A DNA stretch of 29,789 bases from Deltaproteobacteria bacterium (lineage in GTDB: Bacteria; JAUYMQ01): NCBI GenBank assembly GCA_030698575.1, contig JAUYMQ010000622.1, positions 1 through 29,789 of the forward strand, read 5' to 3'. The translations under genes were made by a program, and so were the position numbers. Positions 8,012-14,913 of the stretch are shown here, in pieces. A model generated the notes under the pieces. That model was not told the origin of the DNA and did no database searches. It worked only from the letters and a program-made list of their open reading frames with translations. Position 1 is the first letter of the stretch. Every line of letters starts with the position of its first letter.

Positions 8012-9401
8012 GGATCTTCCCGGGGTTGAGGATGTGGTGCGGGTCAAACACGCGCTTCAGATCGCGCAGGAGTCGCATCTCGGTATCCGAGAGCGCGAGG
8101 GAGAGGTAGGGCTTCTGCGTCAGCCCGATGCCGTGCTCCCCTGAGATCCGGCCGCCGAGCGACACGGTAAGCTCGAAGATCTCGCGGATGGCGTCAGAAA
8201 GATGATCCCGCCAGCGCGCCTCATCCATCTCGCCCTTCAGGATGTTGACGTGGACGTTCCCATCGCCCGCGTGCCCGTAGCAGATCGATGCGATCCCGTG
8301 CCGCGCGCAGATCGCCTTGACGCCCGCCACCAGCGGCGCCAGCGCGGCCCGCGGCACCACGGTGTCTTCCTCCTTGTAGACACTGATCTTCTTCACCGCC
8401 TCACCGACCGAGCGGCGGAGGCGCCAGAGCTCCGCTTGCTTCGCGGGCGCCTCCGCGAGGAGCACATCGAGCGCGCCCCGCGCCAGGCAAACCTTCCCGA
8501 CGATCTCCGCCTCCCGCGCAACACTCCCATCCTCCATCCCGTCGACCTCGATGAGCAGATGGGCCGCGGCTTCACGATGCGGAAACGACACGCCGATGTG
8601 CGCCTCGGCCGCCGCCACGGCGTCGCGCTCCATGAACTCGCATGCGCTCGGCACGACACCCGCCTGGAAGATTTCAGACACGCAGGCCGTTGCCTGTTCG
8701 AGGCTTGCGAAGGGGGCGAGAAGGGTAAGCCGTGAGCGCGGCAGAGGAAGAAGCCTGAGCGTTGCCTGGGTGACGACCGCCAGCGTCCCCTCGCTGCCCA
8801 CGAGCAGCTGCGTCAGGTTGTAGCCGGTCACGTCCTTCCGGATTTTCCCTCCGGTCCGGATGATCTCGCCGCCCGGGAGAACCGCCTCGAGGCCGAGAAC
8901 GTAATCCTTCGTCGAGCCGTACTTCACCGCGTGCGGCCCGGCCGCGCACTCGGCGATATTTCCCCCGATCTGGCTCGAGCCACGGCTGGCCGGGTCGGGC
9001 GGGTAGTAGAGCCCCGCCTCCTCAACGCAATCCTGGAGGGTCTCGCAGACGACGCCCGGCTCGACAACCGCGACCGCATTCAACCGATCGATCTCGAGAA
9101 TGCGATTCATCCGCTCGACCGAGAGCAGGATCCCCCCGTGAACGGGGAGCGCGCCGCCGGAAAGCCCGGTTCCGCCCCCCCGCGGCGTCACGGGGATGCG
9201 CTCTCGCTGAGCGAGTTTCAGGATGCCGGCGACCTCCCCGACGTTCCCGGGGCGCAGGATTACCTCCGGTGGATAGGAGAGATCCTCCGTCTCGTCCTCG
9301 CCGTACCGCGCGCGGGCCTCGTCATCGATGAGCACCTGGTCGGAGCCGCAGAGCTCCCGGAGCTCGGCGAGAATTGGCGGGGTGACCGGGGCATAGGGCA
9401 T
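8004..9401 (-). CDS. glcD: FAD-linked oxidase, GlcD / D-lactate dehydrogenase type
   Basis: Flavoprotein that oxidises a 2-hydroxy acid (glycolate, D-lactate or similar) to the keto acid. The FAD-binding PCMH fold is clear: PRGGGTGLSGGALPVHGG, PPDPASRGSSQIGGNIAECA, YGSTKDYVLGLEAVLPGGE, KDVTGYNLTQLLVGSEGTL. The C-terminal oxidase domain shows CYGHAGDGNVHVNI and GGRISGEHGIGL, which carry the substrate and metal-site histidines. Length is 465 residues from ATG 9401. An ATG at 9440 is in frame but lies against the terminator of the upstream gene. No glcE or glcF iron-sulfur subunits are next to it, so it may act alone or with partners elsewhere, and the exact substrate cannot be told. The downstream DUF4149-like gene overlaps its end. 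Confidence 0.88.
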   Translation of the reverse strand: MPYAPVTPPILAELRELCGSDQVLIDDEARARYGEDETEDLSYPPEVILRPGNVGEVAGILKLAQRERIPVTPRGGGTGLSGGALPVHGGILLSVERMNRILEIDRLNAVAVVEPGVVCETLQDCVEEAGLYYPPDPASRGSSQIGGNIAECAAGPHAVKYGSTKDYVLGLEAVLPGGEIIRTGGKIRKDVTGYNLTQLLVGSEGTLAVVTQATLRLLPLPRSRLTLLAPFASLEQATACVSEIFQAGVVPSACEFMERDAVAAAEAHIGVSFPHREAAAHLLIEVDGMEDGSVAREAEIVGKVCLARGALDVLLAEAPAKQAELWRLRRSVGEAVKKISVYKEEDTVVPRAALAPLVAGVKAICARHGIASICYGHAGDGNVHVNILKGEMDEARWRDHLSDAIREIFELTVSLGGRISGEHGIGLTQKPYLSLALSDTEMRLLRDLKRVFDPHHILNPGKILD

Positions 9402-9440
9402 GGGAAACGATCCGCGCTCTGGCGCGGCTCCTCGATACAT

Positions 9441-9463
9441 GAAAGCCGGCCCGAAGGCCGGCT
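9441..9463 (-). terminator. Rho-independent terminator after the DEAD-box helicase gene
   Basis: On the minus strand an eight-base-pair stem AGCCGGCC / GGCCGGCT closes a TTCG tetraloop and is followed by TTTC. It starts 19 bases after the helicase stop codon (9483). The very stable UUCG loop and perfect stem make this the best terminator in the window. Confidence 0.8.
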
Positions 9464-9482
9464 GTCAGAGGCGCGGCGGCGC

Positions 9483-10946
9483 CTAGCGCCGGCGAGACCT
9501 TCGCCGCGGGCGTCCGCGAGGCGCTTCCTCGGGTTCCGGCTCGGGCTCGGGCGCGTCGGCCGCCCCGCCAATCTCGGGCTCGGGCGGCGGCTTCGCGTTC
9601 ATGCGCTGGTAGTAGCGGTGGAGGAGGAAGGCGATGACCTCGCACCCCTCCTCCGATGCGGACAGTTCCTTCGCCGCCGGGAGGAACTCGTCGGCCCTGG
9701 CGCGTTCATCAGGCGCGAGCTCTCGCAGGTCGCGCTCGATGGCGGCCTCCGTTCGCTCGAGGATGCGCGCCGCCACGCCGTCCACGGCGGGCAATTCCTT
9801 CTCGCTCGCGTTGAGCCGGTTCGCTTTCATGGCGATGTCGAAGGATCCGATGTCAAATCCAGAAACGAGAGAGATGGCGATTCCGGTCTTGCCCATCCGC
9901 CCCGTTCGCCCTGTCCGGTGGAGGTACACCTCGGGCGCGGGCGGCACGGAGTAATTCACAACCCAGGCGAGATCGCTGATGTCGATGCCCCTGGCGGCCA
10001 CGTCGGTGGCCACCAGGAAGCGCAGGGTGCCCGCCTTGATGCGACCCATTACGCGCTCCCGATCCTTCTGCGCGAGATCACCGCTGATCGCGTCCGCGTC
10101 GAGCCCGCGCCGCTTCAGCCCCGCGGAGACCCGCCGGACTTCATCCTTTGTGTTGCAGAAGATGATTGCTGAATCCGGGTTTTCAGCCTCGAGAATGCGC
10201 GCGAGATTCGATTCTTTTTCTGCCTGCGGCGTGATGTAGTAGAAGTTCTCGATCTCGTCCACCGTGAGCTTGTCTGTGGAGAGCGAGATGAATTCCGGGT
10301 CGTTCAGGAAGCCGCGGCCGAGCGACTGCACATTGGGCGGGATCGTGGCGGAGAACATGAGCGTCTGGCGATCACGCGGCAATTCTTCCTTGATGCGACG
10401 CATGTCGGGATAGAAACCCATCGACAGCATCTCGTCGGCCTCGTCGAGGACGAGAATGCCGGCGCGCGAAGGATCGAGCGCCCCGCTCTGCATGTGATCC
10501 AGTATGCGGCCGGCGGTGCCCACCACCACCTGCGCCCCGCCCTTCAGGCCGTCGAGCTGCGTCTTGTAGCCCACCCCGCCGTAGATGGCGACCGGAACGA
10601 CGCCCCGGTGCTTGCCGAGCGTCGTCAGCTCCTTGCAGACCTGCAGGGTCAGCTCCCGCGTGGGTGTCAGGACCATGGCCTGGACATAGCGCCCCTCGGG
10701 CTTGACCATCTGGATAATTGGAATGCCGAACGCTCCCGTCTTCCCCGACCCCGTCTTCGATTGCACCATGAGATCGCGTCCGGTTACGAAAGCGGGGATG
10801 GCCCGGGCCTGGACGGGCGTGAACTTGGTCCAGCCGAGATCGGCGCAGGCGCGGCGAATCTCCGGGGGGAGATCCTCCATGCTCATCAATTCAGGGTCCT
10901 GCACCTGCTCTTCGCCTTCGGTCGGCTGGCTTACCGTGTCGGACAT
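9483..10946 (-). CDS. DEAD-box ATP-dependent RNA helicase (RhlE/DeaD-like)
   Basis: Unwinds or remodels RNA with ATP; cytosolic, usually in ribosome assembly, mRNA decay or cold adaptation. Motifs from ATG 10946 (487 residues): Q motif KFTPVQ (41-46), motif I SKTGSGKT (63-70), Ia PTREL (95-99), Ib TAGR (144-147, where TPGR is usual), II DEAD (168-171), III SAT (199-201), VI HRTGRTGR (343-350). A second RecA-like domain is followed by an acidic/proline stretch and an Arg-rich tail (RGRPRRRSRRR) that likely binds RNA. ATG 10946 follows AAGGAG at 12 bases; the frame stays open upstream to 11048 through the leader, which is not expected to be translated. It has its own promoter, unusual leader and terminator. 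Confidence 0.95.
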   Translation of the reverse strand: MSDTVSQPTEGEEQVQDPELMSMEDLPPEIRRACADLGWTKFTPVQARAIPAFVTGRDLMVQSKTGSGKTGAFGIPIIQMVKPEGRYVQAMVLTPTRELTLQVCKELTTLGKHRGVVPVAIYGGVGYKTQLDGLKGGAQVVVGTAGRILDHMQSGALDPSRAGILVLDEADEMLSMGFYPDMRRIKEELPRDRQTLMFSATIPPNVQSLGRGFLNDPEFISLSTDKLTVDEIENFYYITPQAEKESNLARILEAENPDSAIIFCNTKDEVRRVSAGLKRRGLDADAISGDLAQKDRERVMGRIKAGTLRFLVATDVAARGIDISDLAWVVNYSVPPAPEVYLHRTGRTGRMGKTGIAISLVSGFDIGSFDIAMKANRLNASEKELPAVDGVAARILERTEAAIERDLRELAPDERARADEFLPAAKELSASEEGCEVIAFLLHRYYQRMNAKPPPEPEIGGAADAPEPEPEPEEAPRGRPRRRSRRR

Positions 10947-10959
10947 AGGGCGGGAAAAC

Positions 10960-10992
10960 TCCTTTGGGGGGGGCACCTTGGGGGGGTACCTT
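10960..10992 (-). repeat. Iterated AAGG + poly-C tract in the helicase mRNA leader
   Basis: In the helicase transcript the last 50 bases before the ATG contain AAGGTA-C7-AAGGTG-C8-AAAGGAG (C tracts at 10986-10980 and 10973-10966). Three AAGG boxes are thus spaced 13-15 bases apart by cytosine runs, and only the last one is placed to act as ribosome-binding site. The plus strand carries matching runs of eight and seven G. Confidence 0.75.
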
Positions 10993-11038
10993 AGTAGGGG
11001 CCTGCAAGCATAGGGGAATTGCGAGCAGCGGAGCTTGT

Positions 11039-11047
11039 ATTCTAGCA
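11039..11047 (-). promoter_or_regulatory. Extended -10 promoter for the DEAD-box helicase
   Basis: On the minus strand TGCTAGAAT (11047-11039) is an extended -10 element. No good -35 is visible at the right distance, as is usual for extended -10 promoters. The transcript would start near 11032, giving a leader of about 85 bases that includes the poly-C/AAGG repeats. Confidence 0.5.
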
Positions 11048-11109
11048 CATGCGGCCGCCCAGCGGCATCCGGGACTCACCCGCGCGCTTCCGGGCGACGG
11101 ATCATTTCG

Positions 11110-11138
11110 TTGAAGGGCCCTGGTCCATCCGGTATGAT
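11110..11138 (+). promoter_or_regulatory. Sigma-70-type promoter for the TPR-zincin gene
   Basis: TTGAAG (11110-11115), a 17-base spacer, and TATGAT (11133-11138) form a near-consensus promoter. Transcription would begin near 11145, about 110 bases before the ATG. Together with the helicase promoter it makes this 307-base intergenic region divergent; nothing else coding is seen in it. Confidence 0.65.
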
Positions 11139-11253
11139 CCATCCCCAGCATCGAGCGCCCCGCCCGCCGGAGCGGAGGCCCCGAGGCGTGCCCGCAGGGA
11201 TCCAGGCAGACACCCCCGAACCCCCAACTCCCGCAGGGAGGCTCGATAGTCGA

Positions 11254-12273
11254 ATGAGCAACGAGGATTTCTGGGCCGTCATCGAGGAGGGGGAGGACTA
11301 TTACGACGAAGGCGACTATGAGTCCGCCCTCGATCGGTTCGATCGGGCGGTCAATCTCTCCCCTTCCAACGCCGACGCTCACAACAGCCGTGGCAACGCC
11401 CTCATGATGCTCGGGCGTCACGAGGACGCCCTGGGGAGCTTCGAGCAGGCGCTCAGGCTCGACGCGGGCTTCGTGAAGGCTTCGCTCAATCGGGCGGAGT
11501 TGCTCGTCGACTACCTCGGCCGCTCCAAGGAGGGCGAGGAGGTGTCCAGGCATCTCCTGAAGCGCCCGCTTGATCTCTATGACGCCGCCGATGCCTACTT
11601 CGTGCTGGCCAAGGCGGCGCTTGGCGCAGGCGATCTGCGCGCGGCCGTTTCCATGACCGACAAGGCGCTGGGGCTCTCACCCGCCCGGGCCGAGTTCACG
11701 TCCCTCCGGGGCGGGATTCTCTTCGAGCAGGGGAATTACCGGAAGGCTCTCGCCGAGTTCGACAAGGTTGTGAAGCAGCTTCCCGATGATGCCGACATCC
11801 ACTACCGGCGGGGGCTCGTGCTTGAAAAGCTCGGGCGTGACGCCGACGCCGGGGCTGCCTTCGCCCGGGCCGCCGAGATGGATCCCGAACACTACCCGCT
11901 GCCGGCCGAGATCTCAGTGGAAGAGTGCGAGCGCATCATCGACGAGGTCATACAAAGCTTCGAACCGGAGGTCCACCGCTTCATCGAGAACGTGACAATC
12001 CAGGTCGAGGACTTCGCCTCCCGGCGTATCGTGTCCGAGGACAACGTGAGCCCTCAGGTGCTCGGCCTCTTCGTCGGCACCCCGTACCAGGAGAAGACCT
12101 CCATCGCCCAGGCCACGGGGCCTGACGTGATCCTCATCTTCCGGAAAAGCCTGGAGAAGATTGCGGGAAACCGCGAGGAGCTCGTCGACGAGATCCGCAA
12201 GACGCTCCTCCACGAGGTCGGGCACTACCTCGGCTTCGAAGAGCACGAACTGCACGACCTCGGCTTCGGCTGA
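11254..12273 (+). CDS. TPR-repeat protein fused to a zincin-type metallopeptidase domain
   Basis: 339 residues, no signal peptide, acidic. Residues about 1-215 are tandem tetratricopeptide repeats, visible as repeated blocks such as EDYYDEGDYESALDRFDRAV, NSRGNALMMLGRHEDALGSF, LRGGILFEQGNYRKALAEFD and HYRRGLVLEKLGRDADAGAA. The C-terminal 120 residues form a minimal zincin domain ending in HEVGHYLGFEEHEL (320-333), with HExxH at 320-324; this resembles the Pfam Zincin_1 (PF06262) family, whose members are small proteins of unknown substrate. The TPR part may recruit the target. The start follows AGGGAGG at about 12 bases. The NUDIX gene begins 29 bases downstream, so they are likely co-transcribed. 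Peptidase activity is inferred, not shown. Confidence 0.85.
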   Translation: MSNEDFWAVIEEGEDYYDEGDYESALDRFDRAVNLSPSNADAHNSRGNALMMLGRHEDALGSFEQALRLDAGFVKASLNRAELLVDYLGRSKEGEEVSRHLLKRPLDLYDAADAYFVLAKAALGAGDLRAAVSMTDKALGLSPARAEFTSLRGGILFEQGNYRKALAEFDKVVKQLPDDADIHYRRGLVLEKLGRDADAGAAFARAAEMDPEHYPLPAEISVEECERIIDEVIQSFEPEVHRFIENVTIQVEDFASRRIVSEDNVSPQVLGLFVGTPYQEKTSIAQATGPDVILIFRKSLEKIAGNREELVDEIRKTLLHEVGHYLGFEEHELHDLGFG

Positions 12274-12302
12274 GGCGCCACCCCTGCCACCCCATCGGAA
12301 CC

Positions 12303-12713
12303 TTGCTCATCGTCACTGCCGGAATCATTGAACGAGATGACGGCGCGCTGCTCATCGCCCGCCGCCCGCCGGATTCCTGGATGGGCGGGTACTGGGAATT
12401 TCCGGGCGGAAAGCTCGAGGAGGGCGAAACGCCCGAAGAGGGCCTCGCGCGGGAAATCCGGGAGGAACTGTCCATCGAGGCGGCGGTCGGGCACGTCTTC
12501 CATGTCAAGGTTCACGCCTACCCCGAATTCAGCGTCCTCCTCCTCTTCTATCGCTGCCGGCCCCTCCGGGGCGAGCCGCCCGGCCTCGAAGGGGGCGGCC
12601 TCGAGTACGCCTGGGCGCGGCCCGGGCAGCTTCAGAGCTACAACTTCCTTCCCGCCGACGAGGAGATCATAACTCGCCTTCTATCGGAAGGACCGGCGCG
12701 AACCCGGGCTTGA
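12303..12713 (+). CDS. NUDIX hydrolase, MutT-like
   Basis: 136 residues. The NUDIX box is nearly complete: Gly36, five residues, Glu42, seven residues, then REIREELSI (50-58); the usual Gly before the last hydrophobic position is Ser57. Upstream are GIIERDDGALLIARR and WEFPGGKLEEGE, and the C-terminus has FLPADEEII, all in the MutT style. Such enzymes split nucleoside diphosphate derivatives, often 8-oxo-dGTP, but the substrate cannot be read from sequence. The start is TTG at 12303 directly before the conserved first strand (VTAGII); no ATG is available in frame before the NUDIX box other than internal ones. It follows the TPR-zincin gene by 29 bases. Confidence 0.88.
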   Translation: MLIVTAGIIERDDGALLIARRPPDSWMGGYWEFPGGKLEEGETPEEGLAREIREELSIEAAVGHVFHVKVHAYPEFSVLLLFYRCRPLRGEPPGLEGGGLEYAWARPGQLQSYNFLPADEEIITRLLSEGPARTRA

Positions 12714-12807
12714 GTTTCCCCGTGCACCGGCCGATGAGAGGAACAGACCCGCATCGTTCCGGGAGATCCCGCCCCCATACACTGTCCATGGCACCCCGCG
12801 AGGCTAC

Positions 12808-13287
12808 ATGACGGATCGGCGCCAGCAACGGCTCGTCTGCAAGTGCATGGGGATAAGCGACGTGCGCCTGCGGCGCTACATCACGGAGAACAGTTTGAAG
12901 ACGGTGGACGAGGTCCGTGAGATGTGCAACGCCTCCGGCACCTGCGGCGCATGTCGCGCCGACGTGGAGGGCATTCTCGGAGAGATTGCCGGTCTGGCGC
13001 CCACCTTCACGGACGAGGATCAGGAATTCGTCGACATGGAGCTCCGGCTTCGCTGCGAGGCCACTGTGGAGAACGGCGTAGCGCCGGTGCTTGCGGAGAA
13101 GGGGTTGGAAATCCAGTTCATCGACGCCTACGGCCTCACCGCGGAGGTGCGCGTGACGGGCGAGGCCGACGAGGGCGCGCTCAAGTTCATCATCGATCGC
13201 CTGCGGGATTACATCGCTGCGGATCTGGAGGTCGTCATCTACAGGAACCGTGACGAGGAGCCGTGGCATGGTCCGCCGCCGGCGTAG
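12808..13287 (+). CDS. Bfd-like [2Fe-2S] domain fused to a NifU-C-like domain without cysteines
   Basis: 159 residues. The N-terminus has CKC (Cys11, Cys13) and TCGAC (Cys46, Cys49), the C-x-C...C-x2-C spacing of the Bfd/NifU-central [2Fe-2S] fold. Residues about 75-150 resemble the NifU C-terminal domain in layout: NGVAPVLAEKGLEIQFIDAY, then AEVRVTG, then ALKFIIDRLRDYIAADLEVV. Genuine NifU C-terminal domains carry CxxC after the RVTG-like strand to hold a transient cluster; here that place reads EADEGA, with no cysteine. The protein is therefore unlikely to be a normal scaffold. The ATG has GAGG five bases upstream. A faint promoter may precede it (TACACT at 12778-12783). Role unknown: electron transfer, iron handling or a regulatory iron-sulfur switch are possible. 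Confidence 0.75.
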   Translation: MTDRRQQRLVCKCMGISDVRLRRYITENSLKTVDEVREMCNASGTCGACRADVEGILGEIAGLAPTFTDEDQEFVDMELRLRCEATVENGVAPVLAEKGLEIQFIDAYGLTAEVRVTGEADEGALKFIIDRLRDYIAADLEVVIYRNRDEEPWHGPPPA

Positions 13288-13308
13288 CCCCGAGGCCCCC
13301 CGATTGCA

Positions 13309-13656
13309 TCAGGCCGGGTCGAAGAAACAAACTCCCGCACGGATTTCCGAGAGTTGCAGGGGCGCCGCGATCGCGAGGGCGCCAGGGTCCGCGGTGCGAA
13401 CTCGCGCCGTGATTCTCGCGCCGCCTTCAAGTTCCACTATCCCGAGCACATAGGGAGCTTCGTCCTCCAGTCCCGCCGGCGCCACGTGCACAATCGTGAA
13501 GCTGTAGAGCGTGCCGCGCGGCGGCAGGGACACAGGCCCGATTTCCCGATCGCCGCCGCAGTGCGGACAGACGGGCTGCGGCGGCGCGCTCTGAAGCCCG
13601 CAGCCGCCGCAACGCATCCCCGCAATTACGATACCGCCGTCCGTCGTGGCGGCCAT
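13309..13656 (-). CDS. DUF35 / OB-fold zinc-ribbon protein (thiolase partner)
   Basis: 115 residues with an N-terminal rubredoxin-like zinc ribbon (MRCGGCGLQ and CPHCGGD: two CxxC pairs) and a C-terminal OB-fold with GTLYSFTIVH, YVLGIVEL and GARITARV. This is the DUF35 layout; members sit beside thiolases or HMG-CoA synthases, bind CoA and bridge the active sites in known complexes. The ATG at 13656 lies just beyond the thiolase stop, with GGGAGGG seven bases upstream inside the thiolase gene, so the two are translationally coupled. A TTG at 13662 overlapping the thiolase stop is an alternative. It converges with the iron-sulfur gene across 21 bases. Confidence 0.88.
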   Translation of the reverse strand: MAATTDGGIVIAGMRCGGCGLQSAPPQPVCPHCGGDREIGPVSLPPRGTLYSFTIVHVAPAGLEDEAPYVLGIVELEGGARITARVRTADPGALAIAAPLQLSEIRAGVCFFDPA

Positions 13657-13658
13657 CG

Positions 13659-14825
13659 TCAAGCCCTCCCGAACAGATGCACCGTGCAGGTCGCGCCCGA
13701 GCCGCCGAGATTGTGCGTGAGACCTACGCGGGCGCCCTCGATCTGACGGTCACCCGCGTCGCCTCGGAGCTGCGTGACCGCCTCGACGATCTGCGCGACG
13801 CCCGTGGCTCCCACTGGATGCCCCTTCGACTTGAGCCCGCCGCTCACGTTCACGGGGATCCTGCCCCCCAGCGAAGTCGCCCCCTCGAGCACCGCGGGCC
13901 CGCCCTTCCCTTTCTCGACCAGCCCGAGATCCTCCGTCGCGAGAATCTCCGCGATCGTGAAGCAGTCGTGCACCTCGGCGAAGGAAACGTCGCCGGGCCC
14001 GAGGCCGGCCTGGGCGAAGGCCCGCTCGGCCGCCCAGCGCGTGGCCCGGGAAACAGTGATGTCGGGCTTGTGATGCAGGCACGGAGCGTCCGAAGCCTGT
14101 CCTGCGCCAAGCACCCGGATGGGCATGGCGGCCAGGCCTCGCGCGCGATCGAGCGTCGTCACCAAGGCGGCCGCGGCGCCGTCGGAGATAAGGGAGCAGT
14201 CATATAGGTTGAGCGGTTCGCAGATGGGGGCGGCCGCCATCGCTTTCTCGAGCGTGATCTCCTTGCGCATGTGCGCCCGGGGATTTCGGAGCCCGTGCCG
14301 GTGGTTCTTCACCGCGACGGCCGAGAGCATCTCGCGCGTCGTGCCGTACTGGTGCATGTGGCGGCGCGCGATCATCGCGAAAAGCGACGGGAAGGTCGCG
14401 CCCACGGCCGCCTCCTCCTCCGCGTGGGCCGCCTCGCCGAGCACCCGCGTGATGCCGGGCGTCTCCAGGGCGTTCATCTTCTCGACGCCGACCACCAGGA
14501 CCATTTCGTACACGCCGCCGGCCACGAGGAGCGCCGCCTCTCGAAAGGCGATTCCACTCGAGGCGCAGGCCCCCTCCGTGCGGGTGGCGGGAATGCCGCC
14601 GAGGCCGAGCGCTCGCGCTGCAATCGGCGCGAGATGATTCTGGCCATTGAACCCCTCGGCGGAAAAATTTCCGACGTAGAGCGCTTCCACCTCGCGGCGC
14701 CTTTCCCAGATCCCCGCATCGGCGAGCGCCTGGCTCCCTGCATCGTGGATGAGATCCTCGAGCCGGCGCTCGGGGTACACCCCGAAGGGTGTCATCCCCA
14801 CGCCGGCCACCGCGACTTCCCGCAT
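13659..14825 (-). CDS. Thiolase-superfamily acyl-CoA acyltransferase (SCP2-like)
   Basis: 388 residues of the SCP2/archaeal-type thiolase clade. Visible elements: VAGVGMTPFG at the start, the nucleophile segment EGACASSG (Cys87), VVGVEKMN, SLISDGAAAALV, EVHDCFTIAE (His286) and GGLKSKGHPVGATG (His336). The histidine and cysteine set is complete, so it should be an active condensing or cleaving enzyme. The directly coupled DUF35 gene argues for a two-protein complex acting on acyl-CoA, as in acetoacetyl-CoA synthesis in archaea or steroid side-chain cleavage in actinobacteria; the substrate here is unknown. GGAGG lies six bases before the ATG, and a plausible promoter is present at 14856-14884. 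Confidence 0.9.
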   Translation of the reverse strand: MREVAVAGVGMTPFGVYPERRLEDLIHDAGSQALADAGIWERRREVEALYVGNFSAEGFNGQNHLAPIAARALGLGGIPATRTEGACASSGIAFREAALLVAGGVYEMVLVVGVEKMNALETPGITRVLGEAAHAEEEAAVGATFPSLFAMIARRHMHQYGTTREMLSAVAVKNHRHGLRNPRAHMRKEITLEKAMAAAPICEPLNLYDCSLISDGAAAALVTTLDRARGLAAMPIRVLGAGQASDAPCLHHKPDITVSRATRWAAERAFAQAGLGPGDVSFAEVHDCFTIAEILATEDLGLVEKGKGGPAVLEGATSLGGRIPVNVSGGLKSKGHPVGATGVAQIVEAVTQLRGDAGDRQIEGARVGLTHNLGGSGATCTVHLFGRA

Positions 14826-14855
14826 AGACGCCTCCAGAACGAGCTTGTGGCATCC

Positions 14856-14884
14856 ACCCTATGCCAAGCGCTCCGGCGCGGCAA
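14856..14884 (-). promoter_or_regulatory. Possible promoter for thiolase-DUF35
   Basis: On the minus strand TTGCCG (14884-14879) is followed by 17 bases and TAGGGT (14861-14856). The -35 is fair and the -10 weak. It sits in the 88-base gap between the HTTM gene stop (14914) and the thiolase ATG, with a predicted start about 25 bases before the ATG. Confidence 0.42.
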
Positions 14885-14913
14885 GCTTCAGGACCGCCCG
14901 GCGCGCTGCAACG

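Noticed and set aside
8931-10172. A 413-codon plus-strand frame across glcD and the helicase gene
   Set aside because: Spans the terminator and two supported genes on the other strand; composition is not protein-like.
12760-12771. CGGGAGATCCCG as an operator before the iron-sulfur gene
   Set aside because: The symmetry is imperfect and too short to distinguish from chance in GC-rich DNA.
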